This document shows positions 60,218-64,000 of a stretch of 64,000 bases of DNA, piece by piece. The stretch's first letter is position 1; every line of letters starts with the position of its first letter. Origin of the DNA: Apiospora phragmitis (Eukaryota > Ascomycota > Sordariomycetes > Amphisphaeriales > Apiosporaceae); assembly GCA_038363925.1 (NCBI GenBank), contig JAQQWL010000013.1, forward strand, positions 1,364,001-1,428,000, in the 5' to 3' direction. A program made the translations under genes and the position numbers. The notes under the pieces are model-generated. The model did no database searches. It was not told the origin of the DNA and worked only from the letters and a program-made list of their open reading frames with translations.

Positions 60218-60995
60218 GAGCTCATGAAGCTAGATTGGTCGCATACAGGCTGACGCCGAACGAAGGAGAGGAATTGGGAGAGTCAAAATATTACACACAG
60301 CAAGGGAGAGACAAGCCAAGCATGCATGGAGTTTCAGGGAGCACACGCCAAACCAAATGGCGAGGGATATCATTATTCGGTTTTTTTTGTTGAACTTTTT
60401 TGGTTTGCATACGTAGATCACTGCCCACTACATCTATAACGAACGTATCAGGGGCTAAGGAGGGGGGGAATCGGGGATAACTGGAAGGGGGGCAGGCACA
60501 TGGGCTGCAGACACGGCACCACAGGACATAGGTTACAAATTAGAAGAGAGAGACGCTGGCATGGCGCGGAACGAGATACCAATGGGGGGCTACGCGGCTC
60601 TAGTTCATCATATATAATCTTTACGAGAAGAAGAGGAACAGAAGGAAGAAGCTATACGCGCTTCGGAGAATTGAAGAAGGTACGGGTGGACCGCATCGGT
60701 ATCATATCATACCCCCAGAGCTTGCTAGAGCAATTTAGTTTTCATCAATAGGAAGAAGCCTGAACACACACTCGAAGTGGGCGAATAATCCTTCCCTTGG
60801 TTCAGTCGCACATGTTGAATAAGAGAACAAATAGTTTGATCCTTTTAGATATCTCAATCTCATTGCGCCTACTCCATCGAAAAGTTGTCAACCTAGGATA
60901 ATCATACAATATCACACACACTCGTCATCTACAACCCCTTCTTTCTCTCCCCGGGCTTCCCCTTTTAATCCCAAACATCGCATCATCCACATTGA
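60218..60995. other. Intergenic, between convergent genes
   Basis: Shared 3' flank of the RBR ligase (+) and FOX2 (-). G-rich patches at about 60460-60495 and a T8 run at 60381-60388. No gene was seen. Confidence 0.5.
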
Positions 60996-63900
60996 TCAAA
61001 TCTTAGAAGACGACGACGACGATCCATCGACCAGCTCAGCCGCGGCGCCCGAGATGGCCATCTTGCCCGTCTCCTTGACCTTGGCCTGGAAGATAACCTT
61101 GTTGCCGTCCTTCCACATCTCGGTAACGAGGGTCTCGCCGGGCAGGACGGTGCCGGCAAAGCGGACCTTGATGTTCTTGAAGGGGCCGAACTTCTCGTAG
61201 ACGGCCTTGCCGGCGATGCCCATGAAGCAGAGGCCGTGCAGGATGGGGCGCTTGAAGCCGCCCATCTTGGCGAAGTCGGGGTCGACGTGCAGCGGGCTGG
61301 TTTTTTGTAGTCGGTTTCTCGTTGCTCATTTTTTCCTCTTCTTTTTAAAGGGGAGGGGAGTGTAATACTTACTTGTAATCGCCACTCAGTCGGTACACAG
61401 CAGCCTGCTCCTCCGTCGTAGTCGACTCGACCACAACATCCGGCATACGCTTGGGCGGGCTGTTGGCCGCCGTCGAAGCGCCGCGGTCCTGGGGCTTGCG
61501 CTGCCCGCCGAAGCCGCCGCAGCCGCGGAGGAAGACGGTGGACTCGTTGTAGAACAGGTCCTCGCCCGTCTCGGCGTTCTTGGTCAGGACGCCGCCCTTG
61601 AGAATGGCCGCCGAGCCCTTGTCCACGACCTCGATCAGCTTAGCGTAGCTCTTGGTCCGCGCGGCCGTCGGGATCGGGTACTTCTTGATCTCCAGGTACT
61701 GCTCGCCGTGCAGCAGCATCATGGGGTTGAAGTTGGGCACCACCTGGTCCATCGAGTAGGGCGTGTTCACGTCGAACGCGGGGATGACGCCGTACGTGGG
61801 CAGGACCTGGAAGTCTTCGTGTCCCTCGAAGACGTAGGGGATCTCGGTCCGCTTGGCGCCGACGCCCAAATTGTACAGCATGCAATCACGTTCCGAGTAA
61901 CTGAACTCGGTCTCGGGCGACTTGGCGTTTTGGGCTGAGGCGATGGCGTAGGTACTTCTTGCCCTCGCTCTCGGGAAGTGGGGCTGGGCTGGGCTTCTTT
62001 TGCTTCTATAAAATACAATAATCGTTAACATTGCTTCATGACTAGTACTAGTAGGTATGTATATAATATACAAATTCGAACATAGACGAGATAGTGTCCT
62101 CATACCTTAGCAGCTCCGCTCCTGTTCTCCATATTCGCCATAACCTTGCCTACAGCATCCGCTGCCTTCTCCGGGTGGTCTGCCCGCTCATCAAAGGTGA
62201 CGATCTTGTCCCACTGCTGGCGCACAGCTTCGGGGGTGAGAGGCACATCGACGGGGAAAGCAGCACCGCCAGATCGCTGCCATCGGGTCTGGCCGCACCA
62301 GCCACTACCGACTTCGTACAGCCCACCTGTCGGGTTCTTTGGCACCTTGTCGCTGCAAAGGGCCAGTACGAGAGGAGCTATGTAGTCGGGCTTGAATGCC
62401 TGGACAAGCTCCTCGGGCAGAATGGTGGCAGTCATCGCAGTACCAGCGTTGGGAGCAATCGTGTTCGTATAGATGTTGTACTTGTAACCCTCCAGAGCGA
62501 GAGCTCTCGAGAAACCTAAGATGCCGCATTTCTAGGATCTTGTCAGTGTCTTGATATATTGACCACGTGTAAATCAACTTACGGCTGCAGCATAGTTGGC
62601 CTGTCCAAAGTTTCCGTAAATACCACTGGTAGAGGTGGTGTTCACAATGCGACCGTACTTCTGCTTCAGCATGATGGGCCATGCTGCCTTGGTGACCTTG
62701 TAGGTACCGCGCAGATGCACGTTGAAGACGGGATCCCACAGCGAGTCGTCCATGTTGGTGAAAGCCTTGTCTCGCAAGATGCCGGCATTGTTGATGATGA
62801 TGTCGATGCGGCCAAAGGCGTCTATGGCACCCTTGACAACCTTTTCGCCTTCCTCAGCAGAGGCCTTGACACCAGCGGCCTTGCCGCCCATCTTCTTGAT
62901 CTCCTCTACAACAGTGTCGGGGTTCATCAGATCGTTAACGACTACCGATGCGCCCGCCTTGGCCAAAGCAAGACTGTAGGCTCGGCCAATACCGGCACCG
63001 CCACCCGTCACCAGAGCTACACGGCCCTTGAAGTCAAGGGGCTCGCCCTTGTCGCTGGGTCCCATTTTCATCGATTCTTCCAGAAGAGACATGAAGTCAT
63101 TCGGTCCCGATGGATATTGAGGATCCGAGAAGTCTGTGACCTTGTCCCACTTCTTCAGGATAGCCCCGGGGGTGTAGCTGTCATCGGCCTTGAGCAGAAG
63201 ACCGCTGGACCGCTCCCAGCGGAACTTGGCGATGTGACCGCCGCCGACCTCGAAGATGCTACCGTTCTCGTCGGTGTTGTTTTTGTGGACCAGAACAGCA
63301 ACGAGTGGGACGACCCAGTCGGGTTTCAGGTTCTCGAGCACCTCTGGGGGCATCACTGTTTGGGTCATGCGGCTGGCAGCGATAGGTGCAATGACATTGC
63401 AAATAATGTTGTATTTGGCGCCCTCCTTGGCCAGCGTCTCGGTGAAGCCGACCTGGGCCAGCTTGGCAGCCGAGTAGTTGCACTGGCCGAAGCTGCCAAA
63501 CAGACCCGCAGCCGAGGCCGTGTTGATCACGCGACCGTACTTCTGCTTGCGGAAGTAAGGCCACGCGGCACGGGCGCACTTGTATGCACCCTTGACGTGC
63601 ACCTTCATAATCAAGTCCCAATCCTGATCCGACATGTTCTTGAAGCTGACATCGCGGAGAATTCCGGCGTTGTTGATGAGGATGTCGATGCGGCCGAAGT
63701 TCTTGATCGCGGTTTCGATGATCTTGTCGCCGTTCTCGACGCTGTCGTAGTTCGCGACGGCCTGGCCGCCAGCCTTCTTAATCTCGTCGACAACGACATC
63801 GGCAGCCTGTCGCAATGAAAGTCATGTTAGGATACTTCATTTGGACTAGTGTAGGATTCGCCCATAGAATGGATAGATTGGTTTGAATGCTGGGCGGTGG

Positions 63901-64000
63901 GGGTTTGGTTTCTTACCTTGGTTGAGTTACCCTCTCCCTTGAAAGAACCACCAAGATCGTTGACGACAACCTTGGCCCCTCTAGAGCCGAAGAAGGTAGC
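60996..64000 (-). CDS. FOX2: Peroxisomal multifunctional beta-oxidation enzyme (5' end outside window)
   Basis: Minus-strand exons: 64000-63917 (partial), 63806-62583, 62531-62106, 62005-61373 and 61296-60996 (TGA). Introns are 110, 51, 100 and 76 nt. About 889 residues are visible; roughly 25 N-terminal ones are missing. Two tandem short-chain dehydrogenase domains: the first with [10 protein letters not shown] and catalytic YSAAK; the second with [21 protein letters not shown] and YAAAK, whose Lys falls after an intron. The C-terminal MaoC-type hydratase 2 domain has the hot-dog motif [20 protein letters not shown] followed by [13 protein letters not shown]. The enzyme hydrates trans-2-enoyl-CoA and oxidises (R)-3-hydroxyacyl-CoA in peroxisomes. 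The C-terminus SSSSSKI ends in SKI, a variant of the SKL peroxisomal signal. A frame change of two missing bases (or one extra) occurs near 61946-61955, between KKYL and AIASAQNAK. Identity is secure. Confidence 0.93.

Noticed and set aside
62559..63818. 419-codon plus-strand frame opposite FOX2
   Set aside because: It is the antisense of the conserved dehydrogenase domains and has no domain of its own; coding-strand bias explains the open frame.
1..64000. CRISPR arrays, prophage, rRNA operons, secondary-metabolite cluster
   Set aside because: None is seen, and CRISPR, prophage and operons would not be expected in a eukaryotic nuclear genome.

Overview
The window is nuclear DNA from a filamentous ascomycete, most likely a Sordariomycete. 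The genes are conserved Pezizomycotina genes. Their introns are short (51-161 nt) with GTAAGT/GTGAGT-like donors and CTAAC-like branch points. They are separated by long non-coding stretches, the longest about 11 kb. I cannot name the genus from sequence alone.

Layout, left to right: the 3' part of a PPR-type protein gene (1-1225, +); a coiled-coil protein of unknown role (2101-3339, -); a 6 kb gene-poor stretch; a PH-domain protein (9581-12222, +); translation factor eIF3g (13264-14334, +); a small basic protein (15491-15970, -); the phosphatidylethanolamine N-methyltransferase CHO2 (17500-20556, +); a MOSC-domain protein (21453-22732, +); an 11 kb stretch with no recognisable gene; the inositol pyrophosphate kinase VIP1/Asp1 (33925-38775, -); the ribosome-biogenesis WD40 protein Utp21 (40281-43548, +); an unknown protein (44215-46153, -); a tRNA-Pro(CGG) gene (48594-48741, +); a decayed UPF1-like helicase (50776-55057, +); a class I aminotransferase (55565-57113, +); a TRIAD3-like RBR ubiquitin ligase (58199-60217, +); and the peroxisomal beta-oxidation multifunctional enzyme FOX2 (60996 to beyond the right edge, -). 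These are unlinked housekeeping functions. I see no secondary-metabolite cluster, no intact transposon and no CRISPR.

Two things stand out. First, the tRNA-Pro gene carries the usual short intron after position 37 and also a 52-nt insert in its D-loop. That insert has the marks of a spliceosomal intron (GTAAGT, GCTAAC, terminal AG), and removing it restores a textbook tRNA-Pro D-arm. Second, most of the conserved protein genes break frame once, nearly always at a homopolymer and always in the sense of one missing base. Intron phases downstream work only if that base is restored. This looks like systematic base loss in the sequence data rather than mass pseudogenisation. By contrast, the helicase at 50.8-55 kb has in-frame stops and a missing central part, so it is a genuine relic.

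All gene models were built by eye from reading frames and splice signals. Family assignments rest on motif recognition, not on database searches.
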